64,000 nt of DNA from Acheta domesticus. Lineage: Eukaryota; Arthropoda; Insecta; Orthoptera; Gryllidae. Below are positions 21,952 through 32,130 of the stretch, piece after piece. A program made the position numbers and the translations under genes. The stretch covers positions 63,411,588 to 63,475,587 of the forward strand of contig JAHLJT010008756.1 in assembly GCA_031308135.1 (NCBI GenBank), given 5' to 3'. Numbering within the stretch: the stretch's first letter is position 1; each line of letters opens with the position of its first letter. The notes under the pieces were generated by a model. That model saw only the letters and a program-made list of their open reading frames with translations. It did not search any database and was not told the DNA's origin.

Positions 21952-21990
21952 TGCCAATGTTTCGGCTTTAACAAAGCCTTCCTCAGGGCA
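21952..21990 (-). ncRNA. Hammerhead-ribozyme-like motif, left arm
   Basis: The minus strand reads TGCC, CTGAGGA, a 16-nt segment with a perfect 6-bp hairpin (GGCTTT-GTT-AAAGCC), GAA, ACAT, T, GGCA. TGCC and GGCA pair as a 4-bp helix I. The core fits CUGANGA ... GAAA except for one extra A before helix II. Helix III would be minimal, as in hammerheads thought to act as dimers. Cleavage would be expected 3' of the T preceding GGCA if active. Confidence 0.4.
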
Positions 21991-22118
21991 TTTTTTGGAT
22001 CTTCCAGACCTATCTACAAAGGTGGAAGGAACGCATGTGTAATGAAAGTCAAGAAGTGTAAGAATGATAACGAGGGGAGGATGAGAGGATCTTGGATAGG
22101 TCCGAGAGATCCGAAAAA

Positions 22119-22157
22119 TGCCCTGATGAAGGCTTTATAAAAATCGAAACGTTGGCA
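22119..22157 (+). ncRNA. Hammerhead-ribozyme-like motif, right arm
   Basis: The + strand reads TGCC, CTGATGA, a 16-nt segment (decayed stem GGCTTT/AAAATC), GAA, ACGT, T, GGCA. CTGATGA is the canonical core. ACGT is self-complementary, which would suit a dimeric form with a 4-bp intermolecular helix III. The same extra A precedes helix II, and helix II carries mismatches here. Confidence 0.4.
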
Positions 22158-22334
22158 GTTTGAATTGGTGTTTTTACTGACCGATACTATTATTAATCAA
22201 CAGAGGTCACGAAATCAAGCACTTATCCACAATGTTTGAAAAAATAATTTTCAAAAGATTAGTAATGGGTCTGTGTTATTGTGGATAAGGTGGGTAGTAA
22301 ACCTATGGGTCGGAAGCTATAAGTGGCCAACTAC

Positions 22335-22675
22335 GCAGCGTGTGTCTCGCGTGTCTCCCCCTGCGGAACCACGGCGGCGGTGGCGGCGGCTGCGGCGTCC
22401 AGCGTGCCCCCCCGCCGCGCGCAGCTGCCGGCGGCGAGGCCGGGCCGCGAGGCCTGGATCCGGCCGTGAGCGCTAGCCTCGGGACGTCCGCCGCGCGAAG
22501 GCGGCCCCTGGCGGAGCCGTCACAACGCCGCGGCGCGCGTGTCGCGGGGGGCGGACGCGCGATTCGACGCACCGCCGTGTCAGGGCCGGGCCGGACCGAG
22601 CCGGGCGGCGGCGGGCATGGATGACGGGGTCCGGGGGCGGAGGCGGAGGTGGCACGGGCGGGGGGGGACGACGGA
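22335..22675. other. GC-rich CpG patch
   Basis: Very CpG-dense with GGCGGCGG and GCCGGGCCG runs. Several overlapping frames are open on both strands but none resembles a known protein. It forms the insertion site of the next SINE-A copy. Confidence 0.5.
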
Positions 22676-22681
22676 GACGGT

Positions 22682-23223
22682 TGATTGATTGTTAGTGATT
22701 CCGGGCGCGTCAACTACGGAAGCTCTTAGTCCCGTAAGTGTAGTGCGCGCTTTTTCATCGGAAGGTGGCGGTAATCTTCCCCCACTGAATGGTGAGATCC
22801 GGCGCCAACCTACCATCTACTAAAGGGGTTTTCCCTAAGCAGGGATCTCTCACAGTGGGGCAGCGCCCCAGCCAGGGCAAACTCTAAGCCCCTCACCGGT
22901 CTCCCGGCATGTGTAGTATTGTAGTGCATGTGAGTGTAAGTGTGGGTGTAAGGGGTGAGGATAGGATAAGGAAGGGGATGGAAAGATCGCGCGCGATCCG
23001 TGGCCCGTTTGTTAGGTTACTGCTTCGGCATTCGCCTGGTGTTGACCGGAGAAACGACGGAAAACTACCGATCAGACCAGCCGGCTGCTAGAATTCTCCT
23101 CCAGACAGCGACTGAATTCGACCTATCTGACAAGACAGTGTCGAAAATACTGTCGCCATCGGGACTCCCGGTCAGAGGCACTGCAGTGACATCAGTTGAT
23201 GCACTGAGCCACCTCACCCCGTG
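22682..23223 (-). mobile_element. SINE-A copy with target-site duplication
   Basis: Antisense, essentially full length, from TTGATTGTTAGTGATTCC to GATGCACTGAGCCACC. Flanked by CGACGGAGACGGT (22,669-22,681) and CGACGGCGACGGT (23,224-23,236), a 13-bp duplication with one mismatch. The B-box segment is deleted: GGGACTC runs directly into CCGGTCAGAGGC near 23,165, so this copy has lost its internal promoter. Confidence 0.88.
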
Positions 23224-23236
23224 CGACGGCGACGGT

Positions 23237-25260
23237 GGGGGCCTGGGGGCGGCGAAGGAGCCGGCGCTGGACACAGACGAGAGGGCGGGGGCGGGAGTTG
23301 GACCGAGGTTCGCCGGCGTTGAAATCCACACCTCAGCGTTGTAAAGCGCATGCACTAGTCATTTTCTCAGGAGTCACGCTAATCGTAGGTGTGTTACTGG
23401 AAGCAGAAGTGATGGAGATAGTTCTGAAGATAGGAGCGGAAGAAGGACGTCCTGGTGGAAATGAGGCTACAGGTAGAGATGATGATGATGGGAAAAGTTA
23501 TGGTGGGTTTGGCGACGGAAGTTAGGCGTTGGGAGGGTGTGGAGATGGCAGTAATGGTGGAGATATACATGCAAGTGGGAGCGTGGAATGGAAACGGAAA
23601 AGAGATGTGTATTACTAGAGGTGAGCTTGGAGACATGCAGTGGCGGTGAAATAGTGCTGAGCTGGCAATGACTATCACTGTGACTGTGGAGGCACAATAG
23701 AAGCTGTGTCAGAGACATCGGTGCTGCTATTGACGGCGATGATGGAACCAACTGTTATGCTGAAGTTGGTGTTATTAGTTAGTAGTTGAATAGACAAATA
23801 CGGGAGAGGAGGGGATATGGTGGATAGAGACGGAGTATGACGCAGTAACAGCGATTTATCCGGTGGATGTGAGCGGTGTCGGATTTACCTTTGTGCTAAA
23901 TTAACTGCAGATTGGGGCCATAGAGTCCAAAGAGCCTAGAAATTATTAAACAAAATTTCAAATTTGATAATTTTTTATGAAAATATACCTACAAACTTTT
24001 TAAAATTCTTTCCTGCAAAGAAATAGAACTTAAATAAATTTGATACACAAGTTATTGGGGTTGAAAACAAATTTATTCCGGAACTTTCATTCTCATGTAT
24101 GGTATTACGTCTTGATCTTGACGAGTGCATGAAAAAATTCGTTACGCCAAAATCCGTCATAGCTTTCTGATTGGCTGACAGAAATAGTCTCCAATTCATT
24201 TACCCAACGTTTGGTGTAATCGAACACAAGCATTGAGGTTTCAATGACATGTTGAGGTTGTCTTTCCGATTCTTTTAACTTTAGTGATTTCAAATTGTAC
24301 TGGTAAAATATTATTCAGTAAACTTAACAGAGTTAAAAAATAGTAGCGATCAACTATGGAACGAGGCAAAGTCAATTCACTAATGTTATTTTTTTGTGAA
24401 AATGAAAATCTCTGAGGTTTTATTTTCGACGATATTATTTCTAATTTTGTGAAAAAAAATCGCGTAAACGGCGTTTTATTCAGCTTTCTTTTTAATAACA
24501 ATTAATACAGGTTAATTTTATATTGAGGATAGTATGACAAATAGATATTACACTATAGACAATTGATATAAATATTTGAATTTAAAATTTGAATAAAATT
24601 TGAGTAAAAAATTTTAAAATTTCATATCTCAAAAATGTTATTGTTGATGGTGAAAAGGGGGGGTCTCAAAAATATTTAGCTTCGAGCCTCGAAAATGGTA
24701 AATGCTTGGATATAGGAGTGGTCAAGGGAAGGTGGAAAAGATGGCAGTGGCGATGGGTGTGAGGGGAAAAGTAGTGGGGAAGGGAAGTTGGGGTGTGTTG
24801 TTGTTGTTGGTGGAGATTGTTGATAGTGTTGGTGGTGGCGGTGGTGATGGTGGTGGCGGAGACTGTGAAGGAGTAGGTAACGTTGGAGACGATGATTCTT
24901 GCATTGGGGATGGGGCCAGCGTCAATGGTGATGATGGTAGCTTTCATCGATGACGATGGCGACTGTGGCAGTTACGGTGCCAAAGATGTCTTAAAAGCAG
25001 GCCCGACGGTAGGGCTGTTGGTTCAACGGAAGTACCGTCATGTTTTTCTAGTTTCCTGCTTTTGTGTTCATTTTCTCTCCCGCAGGGTTCACAGCAATAA
25101 ACGCACCGAGACTCGCGGTAATAACGATGTGCAAATTCATTGACACCGCTTCAGGATGATTAATTGTTATGCTTCATTTTTTCTAACGCGACCGATGACG
25201 TTCGGACATTAGACCCCCTACCTTACAAAATGAATATTTTTATTTAATTCGCGAACGCCC
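23237..25260. other. Spacer with G-rich low-complexity stretches
   Basis: 23,400-23,760 and 24,700-24,960 are rich in GGAGATG, GATGATG and GGTGGTGG units, which keep overlapping frames open. 23,900-24,700 is AT-rich. No gene was recognised. Confidence 0.45.
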
Positions 25261-25384
25261 TTCTCAACGGGGCTCGTGGTCTCAGAAATGCGCTTACCAC
25301 TGTTAAAAAGATTCATTTTATAAGGCAGGAGGTGTAATAATGACCTAATGTCATCGGCCACATTAGAAAAAACGAAGTATAATT
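25261..25384 (+). repeat. Dispersed repeat R1, copy 2
   Basis: Same orientation and block order as 4,491-4,594: GGGGCTCGTGG, GCGCTTACCAC, CATTTTATAAGG, AATGACCTAATGTCATCGG, AACGAAGTATAA. Nothing recognisable is seen in 25,385-26,197. Confidence 0.7.
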
Positions 25385-26197
25385 AAGTTTCATGAGAGGA
25401 TTCGGAAAAATGGGCACGCATACGTAGTGTGTATGTTGATTTGTCCGTTAGTACGGGCAGCATATACCAAACCAACATGCATTGTGAGTAGAAACATCTT
25501 CTTATCTTTTACTTATTAACGTCATTAAGGCGATAACTAACAAATAACTTCCAAGGGCGTCTGTAATATTTATCGTAGGCCATGTATAGTTCAGCACTTT
25601 GCAAATAATCGTGTAAACAAGAAATATCATTCCATGGAATATGTGTAGACCATTTTAGATACAACTTATTTGTTTTGTTTGTCTCTATCGGACAGCGGAC
25701 TGTTAACTCCTTTAATGGCCGTTGAGACTGGCTTTTCGTTTCCTTGCTTGGTTCAATTCGATACGACAATAGTACAGTAGTACAAAAATATATTTAAATA
25801 ATCGTAAAAATTGTTAAATTCATAAATTGTCTCAAGATTCGCCATCAGTTCTTTGTGTTGATAGAAGTTTATTGTTGACGTACTCTTGCATACCGACCAT
25901 CATGATAACCGTTTCCTCTTAATTAAAAAAGAGAATTAATCTAATATAAAAATCCATATGTGGTTTGAGAGAATAAAAGATCACAGAAACATCTTCTATC
26001 ATATTTTTTAGCTGTTTAAATTACTAGAGAAAGTAGTATCATCCACTTTTATCAAAATATCCCTACAATTCATTTATTGTACCGACCCCCTCTCACACAC
26101 ACATCAAAATCATCCCAACGTAGAAAGCAAGCATTGTCCATCACGGGGCAAATAATTCCAGACCTCGTCTGGACCAAACTGTCATGGACGAGATTAC

Positions 26198-26868
26198 CGG
26201 CCGAGGTGGCTCATGATATCAACTGCACTAGTTGCAGTGTCGCTAAGGGGTTGCAATGTAGGGTTAAAGTCCCTACGGCGGCACGCTTTTGTTCTCTAAC
26301 CACATAGCTAGGTCCAATTCGGCCCCTGGCTGGAGAATAATTGTTGCGGCCGGCTTACTTTCACACTTATACTTACAATTACATGAACTACACTAGCGCA
26401 CATATCGGGAGACGAGTCAGGAGTTTAGCTTGTCCCGTCTGTTGCATTGCCCCGCTTGTGGGAGATACGTGGATGAGGAAAAACCTTGCAAGACGAACTG
26501 CGCCGGATCTGTCCTTCACTGGGTTGATTTGATTGATGTTTCCGGGCGCGTCAACTACTTTAGTCATTAGTTCCGTAAGTGTAGTGCGTGCTTTTTCTCG
26601 GGAGGAGGCGATGATCTTTTTCCCTCTGGATGGCGAGATCTGGCGTCGACCTCCGGTCGACTAGCGGGGTTTCCCCTCAACCAGGTATCTCCCACCAGCG
26701 GGGCACCGCCCCAGCCGGGACAAGCTGTAAGCTCCCGACCGGTCTCCCGGCATGTTCCTTCACTGGGGAAGAACACTACTACCTGCCGTGATAAGTTGCA
26801 GTACACTTACGGGACTAATACCCATTATATTTGTCGCGCTCGGAAACACGAACAAATCAATGAGTCAA
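26198..26868 (+). mobile_element. SINE-A copy split by a nested SINE-A
   Basis: An older, divergent sense copy begins CCGAGGTGGCTCATGATATC and ends AACAAATCAATGAGTCAAT. It is interrupted at 26,524-26,755 by a second copy in antisense. The B-box region (GGGTTAAAGTCCC) is degraded. An internal deletion removes most of the CCGGAGCAG region. Confidence 0.8.
26524..26755 (-). mobile_element. Nested SINE-A, head-truncated, with exact target-site duplication
   Basis: Antisense insert of 232 bp covering only the tail-proximal half, ending at the CTCCCGGCATG block. It is flanked by perfect 12-bp repeats TCCTTCACTGGG at 26,512-26,523 and 26,756-26,767. This is standard target-primed insertion with 5' truncation, and younger than its host copy. 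Confidence 0.9.
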
Positions 26869-26928
26869 TTATTCCACACTCTATGTCGCTACAACGCCTC
26901 GAGCTCTGTTGGTATCTCGGATGGGCAG

Positions 26929-27680
26929 TAGGGATGCGACATTGATGTCGATATTTTCAAAACATCGATGTTTCTATAAAATATCGATGTTTTAAACTTC
27001 GATGTATTCAAGTAATAATATAATAATATTTATTATGCCCTACTAATGAGCTTCCGCTCGGTGGAAGGGTTTGTACAGATCATATAAAGATACAAATATA
27101 ACTCACAAATACATATTAAAGGAAAACTACAACTAAGTAAGTGAGAAATAAAACACACATAAACATTTTGCGTCGATGCAAAAGTCGATGATTTTTGAGC
27201 ATTGACGTTTTGGGCTCAATGACTTTTACGATGTTTTGTTCGTGGATGAAAAATTCCCATAATCACAATTTTGTAAAAGTTATATAATAGTGAAAAGTGA
27301 AATAATAACTCATAGTATCTCTAGCTGTTTGTTTTTGATCCAGAAGAATGTGATGTGTACTTCCTTCATTGAAGAGACTGTTATTCCTTGCCCGAGATGA
27401 TCATGATGCCCTTCATCTTTCTCAAATTTTGCACATGCAGACGTTTTTTTTAATAATTGTTTTTAGTTAAATTTTAATTTTAAAATAATATACACGACAG
27501 TTGTCAACATAAATTTTGTTGAGCACGAATTCAACGTTGGAGGTTACTAAACATACTTTAAAACATCGATGTTCAAAAACATGGATACTTTTCGGTTTAT
27601 GTATTTTTAACACCCATATTTTAATTTTGAACATCAACGCTAGGCAACGTCGATGCTTCGTTGTCGATGTCGCATCACTA
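26929..27680. mobile_element. hAT-type non-autonomous element, 752 bp
   Basis: Starts TAGGGATGCGACATTGATG and ends CGATGTCGCATCACTA, giving inverted ends TAGKGATGCGACATYGA. Flanked by ATGGGCAG (26,921-26,928) and ATGAGCAG (27,681-27,688), an 8-bp duplication with one mismatch. Sub-terminal regions hold repeated AACATCGATGTT palindromes that could be transposase-binding sites. No transposase frame. It lies directly upstream of the CpG-rich region of the THAP locus. Confidence 0.8.
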
Positions 27681-27689
27681 ATGAGCAGC

Positions 27690-27975
27690 GGCAGGGGCGG
27701 TCCTCCCCCGTCTCCGCCCACGCCCCATATCGCCGTCGCTGCCGCCCCGCACGGAAGCCCCGTCCGCGCGCAGGTGCGCAGAACGAATCGCCGCGCGACG
27801 CCGCCGCGAGCCGTCTCCGCTTCTTGGGTTTCGCGACCGCCGCCGCAGGCAGGGGGCCGTCACGGGGTAGGGAAACCTTCACACCTCCCACCACTTTCTC
27901 GTATAAACGCTGGTGGGGACGCCCGGGGACGCCTGACTGGGTCCGCCATATCCGGGCCCGGAAATTACGTACGAC
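27690..27975 (+). promoter_or_regulatory. CpG-rich candidate promoter of the THAP locus
   Basis: CpG-dense sequence sits between the hAT element and the first THAP exon. It contains GTCCGCCATATCCGG, resembling a YY1-type CCGCCAT site, near 27,941-27,955. There is no clear TATA box. The promoter role is inferred from position and composition only. Confidence 0.35.
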
Positions 27976-28051
27976 TACTGGGATCAACAGTACCCTCTAG
28001 CGACCATTTCTGACAACTACCGAAGAGAACGTAACTTCCTGTTTCTATGTT

Positions 28052-29216
28052 TTGAAATTTATGATCGTGGTGAACCGTTTCACGAAGAGTGGCCGAGAGT
28101 GGCTGTGCAAAACGAATGCCCTTTTGTGGATACCTTTGTTGAGAGGATCGGAGAGGATACCCTTTGTTTCTTCCCTGCAAAATGCCACGACAGAGGCGAT
28201 GCCAAATCTGTTTGCTTTTCCCAGCGATGTTCAAAGGTAATTGTGTTTAACACGTGCTCGATATGTTAATCTTATATTTTTATAATATTATATTGTTCAT
28301 GCTTTTATAATTATTATTATTAATATTATTAGTACGATAATTTTCACATTTTTATGAATGTATTTCTGTTACCATCACTATATTTTATGTGGAATAAATA
28401 GAAGACGATATTATTGATAATTTTTTAAATATAACTTCAGGTGTATTAAGGGGCTGAAGGCAATTGAGAGGATCGGAGAGGATACCCTTTTCTTCCCTGC
28501 AAAATGCCACGACAGAAGCAGTGTTGGTTGCCAAATTGCTGCAAGGCCAAATCTGTTTGCTTTCCCCAACGATGTTTGGAAGGTAATTGTGTTTAACACA
28601 TGTGCTCGATATGTTAATCTTACATTTTTATAAAATTAAATTATATTGTTCATGCTTTTATCATTATTATTATTAGTAGTAGTAGTAGTAGTAGTACGAT
28701 AGAAATACATTCATAAAAATGTGAAAATTATTACCATCACTATATTTTTTTGTGGAATAAATAGAAGATGATAATATTATTGATAATTTTTTTAATATAA
28801 CTTCAGGTGTATAAAGTAGCTGAAGGCAATTGGCGTCCTGATGGCTTCCTGTTCATGGCGCACTGTAACTAGTGGTCGATATGTGTGCGTAGATCATTTT
28901 ACACCACACATGATTAGTGCCTCTAGGAGAGTGCTGTGTAACGCAGTACCAACTCTCTTTTCTGATGTATGTTCTGAGGTACCTGACAGGATGCTCAGGG
29001 CATTCTTGCAGAGTGTACCAGAGGAGAGAGGTAAAGTATTCACTGTTTACAGTTATTGCACATTTGCTTTTAGGATGTTACGAGCACATTTTAATTTAAC
29101 ATTATTTTTTGTCTCTAGTCTTTTCCTTTCATTCAAGTGAACAGAGCTTGCAAACTTTGGGTTTGGACTGGACCAGGCTGTCTTCAGGTATTGTGAAATC
29201 CACCAAACAATGGTGA
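28052..29216 (+). CDS. THAP-domain gene or recent pseudogene, four predicted exons
   Basis: Predicted exons are 28,052-28,236, 28,441-28,582, 28,820-29,030 and 29,119-29,216. Donors are AAG-GTAATT, AAG-GTAATT and GAG-GTAAAG; acceptors are TTCAG, GTAG and TCTCTAG. Joined, they give one open frame of 212 codons including the stop. THAP (DNA-binding zinc finger) signatures are FAFPSD/FAFPND, GRYVCVDHFTPHMI (the C-x2-H pair) and NAVPTLF. The first zinc-binding cysteine pair is problematic: MPRQKQCWLPNC (C-x4-C) lies in exon 2 but in another frame, suggesting a frameshift or misassembly. The acceptor at 28,806 is stronger but leads to a stop. Exon 1 and its intron are duplicated. The start codon is uncertain. 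P-element-like or domesticated origin is possible. Confidence 0.5.
28139..28832 (+). repeat. Tandem duplication of a THAP exon plus intron
   Basis: Unit 1 (28,139-28,463) and unit 2 (28,464-28,832) both run TTGAGAGGATCGGAGAGGAT, AAAATGCCACGACAGA, CCAAATCTGTTTGCTTT, GGTAATTGTGTTTAACAC, CTCGATATGTTAATCTTA, TATAACTTCAGGTGTAT and CTGAAGGCAATTG. Unit 2 holds about 30 extra exon bases (the cysteine-rich part), so unit 1 lost them or never had them. Splice sites are conserved in both. Confidence 0.88.
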
Positions 29217-31500
29217 TTACATTCTTGTAATGGATGACATTACAATTTCTGAGCACAAAAATTGAATAAGCTGCTCAGAAATTCTGTGAAAAACATTTGT
29301 TGCATCTTGTAAACATTACTTGAAGCAAGTACCATTAAAATTGTATTAAATTCAATGAAATTAGCAAAACATACTTTAAAGATGACAGAAAGAAGTAAAA
29401 AGTGACTTGGTAGTCAAAATCGATGAAAAATGCAAAAAAGGGCATATAAAAATGGGGTCATTTCCTTTTGTTATAACAAGAGCTGGGAAGTTAATGCAAT
29501 TGCCAAGTTTTTTGTCAATGGTCATATTTCCCTGAAATTGTAAAATGTGTGTTTCATGGCAAAATATTGGAAATAAAATAAGAAATTATTTGCATATACT
29601 GCATACCTTGTGTTTTCAGAGCTTTTTGGCATATAAATGAATGTTTTTTCATATTGTTCGACTTCTTCGCTAAAATAACACAAAACCATAAATTTCCAAG
29701 TAAAAAATTTGTATTAATACAAAGCATGAACTTTCCTGTTGCTTCAAATATGTTAGTACAATGAGTAGATACTTTGTTTTTAATTTGCATATTCCCTGTC
29801 TCTGGGTGGCAAAAATATGTAATCTTGTTAAATATCTTTTTATGACCAAACATTTTTGTGGCATATTTGTATGCATATTTCAGTGCTAAAAGCTTGCATA
29901 AGCTTCCCAGTTCTAGTTATAACATAAAATGAATATCTATACTAAAAGGTACTGGTCTAAAGTGAAAAGATAAGGAATTACATTTCGTTCAAATCCACCC
30001 TCTAGTAATTAGCCTACTGTTGATAGTGAACTCTGATACAGTGAATTCTCAGTTATAGTGAGCTTAAGTCATTGGTCCTGTTTCATTTACATTACAAATT
30101 AGCATAAGCAATCCCTTACTTTGTGAATGCCTGCACAGGAAAACAGTTGTTGAATGGCGCTGATGAACATAAACTAGTGTTATACAGAATAAACTTTGTA
30201 TTATTGTTTGATAATTGTCCATCACGTTTAATAATTTAGATTTGTCATTTAAAAATGAAGAGAACTCAAGTTCTACAGCTGAAAGAATCTTTTATTTATT
30301 TATTTTTAATGAGGTCCATTCACTAGCCAAATCAAACAAAAAGAAACTATCCTCATTATCTTCATGTATTTTTGAAGTATTTTAAGTATTTCTTTTTTAA
30401 ATACACCGATTTTATGTATTTAAATACTGCCCAGCCCTGTCTACATTTTATTTGCAATGTATTACATATTCTTTTAAAATTATTCATGAAAGATTAGAAA
30501 GACATTTAGTTCAAATGTACATGGTTAATCTAATTTATAGAACTTACAGAATTCACTCCACAAAATATTATTAAAGTTTGTCTCCAGTTTTCCCTCTCAT
30601 GTTGGATGGGGTTTTTACCAGAACTAAGCAATATTAAAACAAAAGGCACTGATCCACATTGGAATGTTTGAAACAATGCTCGGTAACTCGCAGATTTTGT
30701 AAATGGTCAATTGTGTGAAAAAGATTAAAGAACTTGTTTTCAGCCACACAAATGTATAAAATTTGTTTACTGGCTAGCTACAGTATTTGTCCATCCTAGT
30801 TATGCAAGAGAAGCATTCGATTAAGACATTATTTTACTAAAAACTTTGGTGTGTATTGTAAGTCATAGTTGAACAGTATTAGTACATATTTATGTTAATA
30901 TTATGTATATCATTCCATATAAATCTGAGCATGAATAAGAGCTTGCACTGTAACAAGTGGGCAAATACATAAGTATATATTTACTACATATCAATGTATT
31001 GACAGTATATGAATTCAATTTACACGTTTTGTATTTACAAATCTTAGTATGTTGATTCATTTCAGTGCTTTGAATCTTGGGCCAAAGGGTTTTGAGATTA
31101 ATTGATAGGATCTTACTTATCTATGTTTGTATGTTATGACTAGAAAAGTTCAAGTCGATCACTCAATTGTATTTTCCTATGTTTAACTCTTACTGTTTGG
31201 TAACGGTGCACTTTATACTTTTCACATTGCAACTCACTTTAGGCTTATTGCAATATCCATATATCTGTGTGTTTTTTAATTGTCATCACTGTATGCCAAT
31301 GAATTATGCTATGTTTTTGCTGCTTTTTAAAATTTCTTTTTGAATAGATTGTCAGGGTTTAAATATGTATGTAGGGAGCCAACAGAAAGTTGAATTAGTG
31401 ATATTTCACAATTTTTGGATGTATGTGTTTTGTGCCTTTGTATTATGTCTTTGTATTATTCCATGTTTAATTTGAAAATAAATGTTAAAATGTGAAATCA
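29217..31500 (+). other. Candidate 3' untranslated region of the THAP locus
   Basis: AT-rich, with no long frame or recognised protein, interrupted by a hAT MITE at 29,478-29,915. AATAAA at 31,477-31,482 follows a T-rich run and could be the polyadenylation signal. The UTR role is inferred from position. Confidence 0.3.
29478..29915. mobile_element. hAT-type MITE, 438 bp
   Basis: Ends AAGAGCTGGGAAGTTAATGC and GCATAAGCTTCCCAGTTCTA are inverted repeats of about 20 bp with a few mismatches. They are flanked by an exact 8-bp duplication GTTATAAC (29,470-29,477 and 29,916-29,923). The 8-bp duplication and AGCTGGGAAG ends fit the hAT superfamily. The interior is AT-rich and non-coding. Confidence 0.8.
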
Positions 31501-31699
31501 CTTTCGTTTATTTTGCATGTTTATCCTAGATTTCTTTCCCTGCCTTCAAATTCCCAAATAGTGTAACATTTATTTTGTTCTTAATTCATCTGCAAATCAT
31601 ATGTACTTATAAATAAATTCAAAAGTCAATATAAATAATATTGGAAGTGAAACAGAGCTGTACTCTCTTGACACCGGGGTCGTCTTCGCTACTTGTTTT

Positions 31700-32130
31700 G
31701 AGTGGGTCGTCGTGATTGGCTGATTCGTATTCCCGGCATATTTTTAAAGCTTCAACGCTATTGGGGCCCGCGAATGGCGGCGTCCCCCACTCTCTCTGTC
31801 GGTTCCCCCCACCATGTCAAATAAGAGCTCTCCAATATACATTGAGTGCCGTCTCTGTTATATACTCTCTGGCCGCAGGGGGCGCGGCGGGGCCGGCGGG
31901 AGGGGGACGGGGTGGGGGGCAGCCCGGAGGCAGGCGTGATTCCGCTTACCGAGAGCACCATAACGCGATAGCAAAACTGACGGGATGCCTTTGTGTACGG
32001 CGCAAATCGAAGAGAGATGTGACGTGGGGTCGCGGGGCTGCGTTGGCGGTTTGTTCGATGCGTCGGAATGCGCGCTGGGAACTGCCACCTTCCGGTCGCG
32101 AGGGTTCGAATGCTTCGTTCGGGGCGTGAG
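31700..32130. other. GC-rich CpG patch
   Basis: CpG and G-rich sequence (GGGGGCGCGGCGGGG near 31,880) with open frames on both strands that have no recognised domains. It could be a promoter-type region; no adjoining gene was identified. Confidence 0.35.

Larger units (their letters stand above)
21834..22260. mobile_element. Inverted-repeat element carrying two hammerhead-like cores
   Basis: Arms of about 180 bp (21,834-22,013) and 170 bp (22,092-22,260) are reverse complements with moderate divergence. Paired landmarks include AATCTTTTGA, AAGTGCTTGATTTC, CTGTTGATTAATAATA, GGTCAGTAAAAACACCAATT and GGATC ... GACCTATC. The spacer is about 80 bp. There is no coding capacity and no obvious target-site duplication. 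It could be a foldback MITE or two Penelope-like terminal segments in inverted arrangement. The hammerhead-like cores favour the second, but this is inference. Confidence 0.7.
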
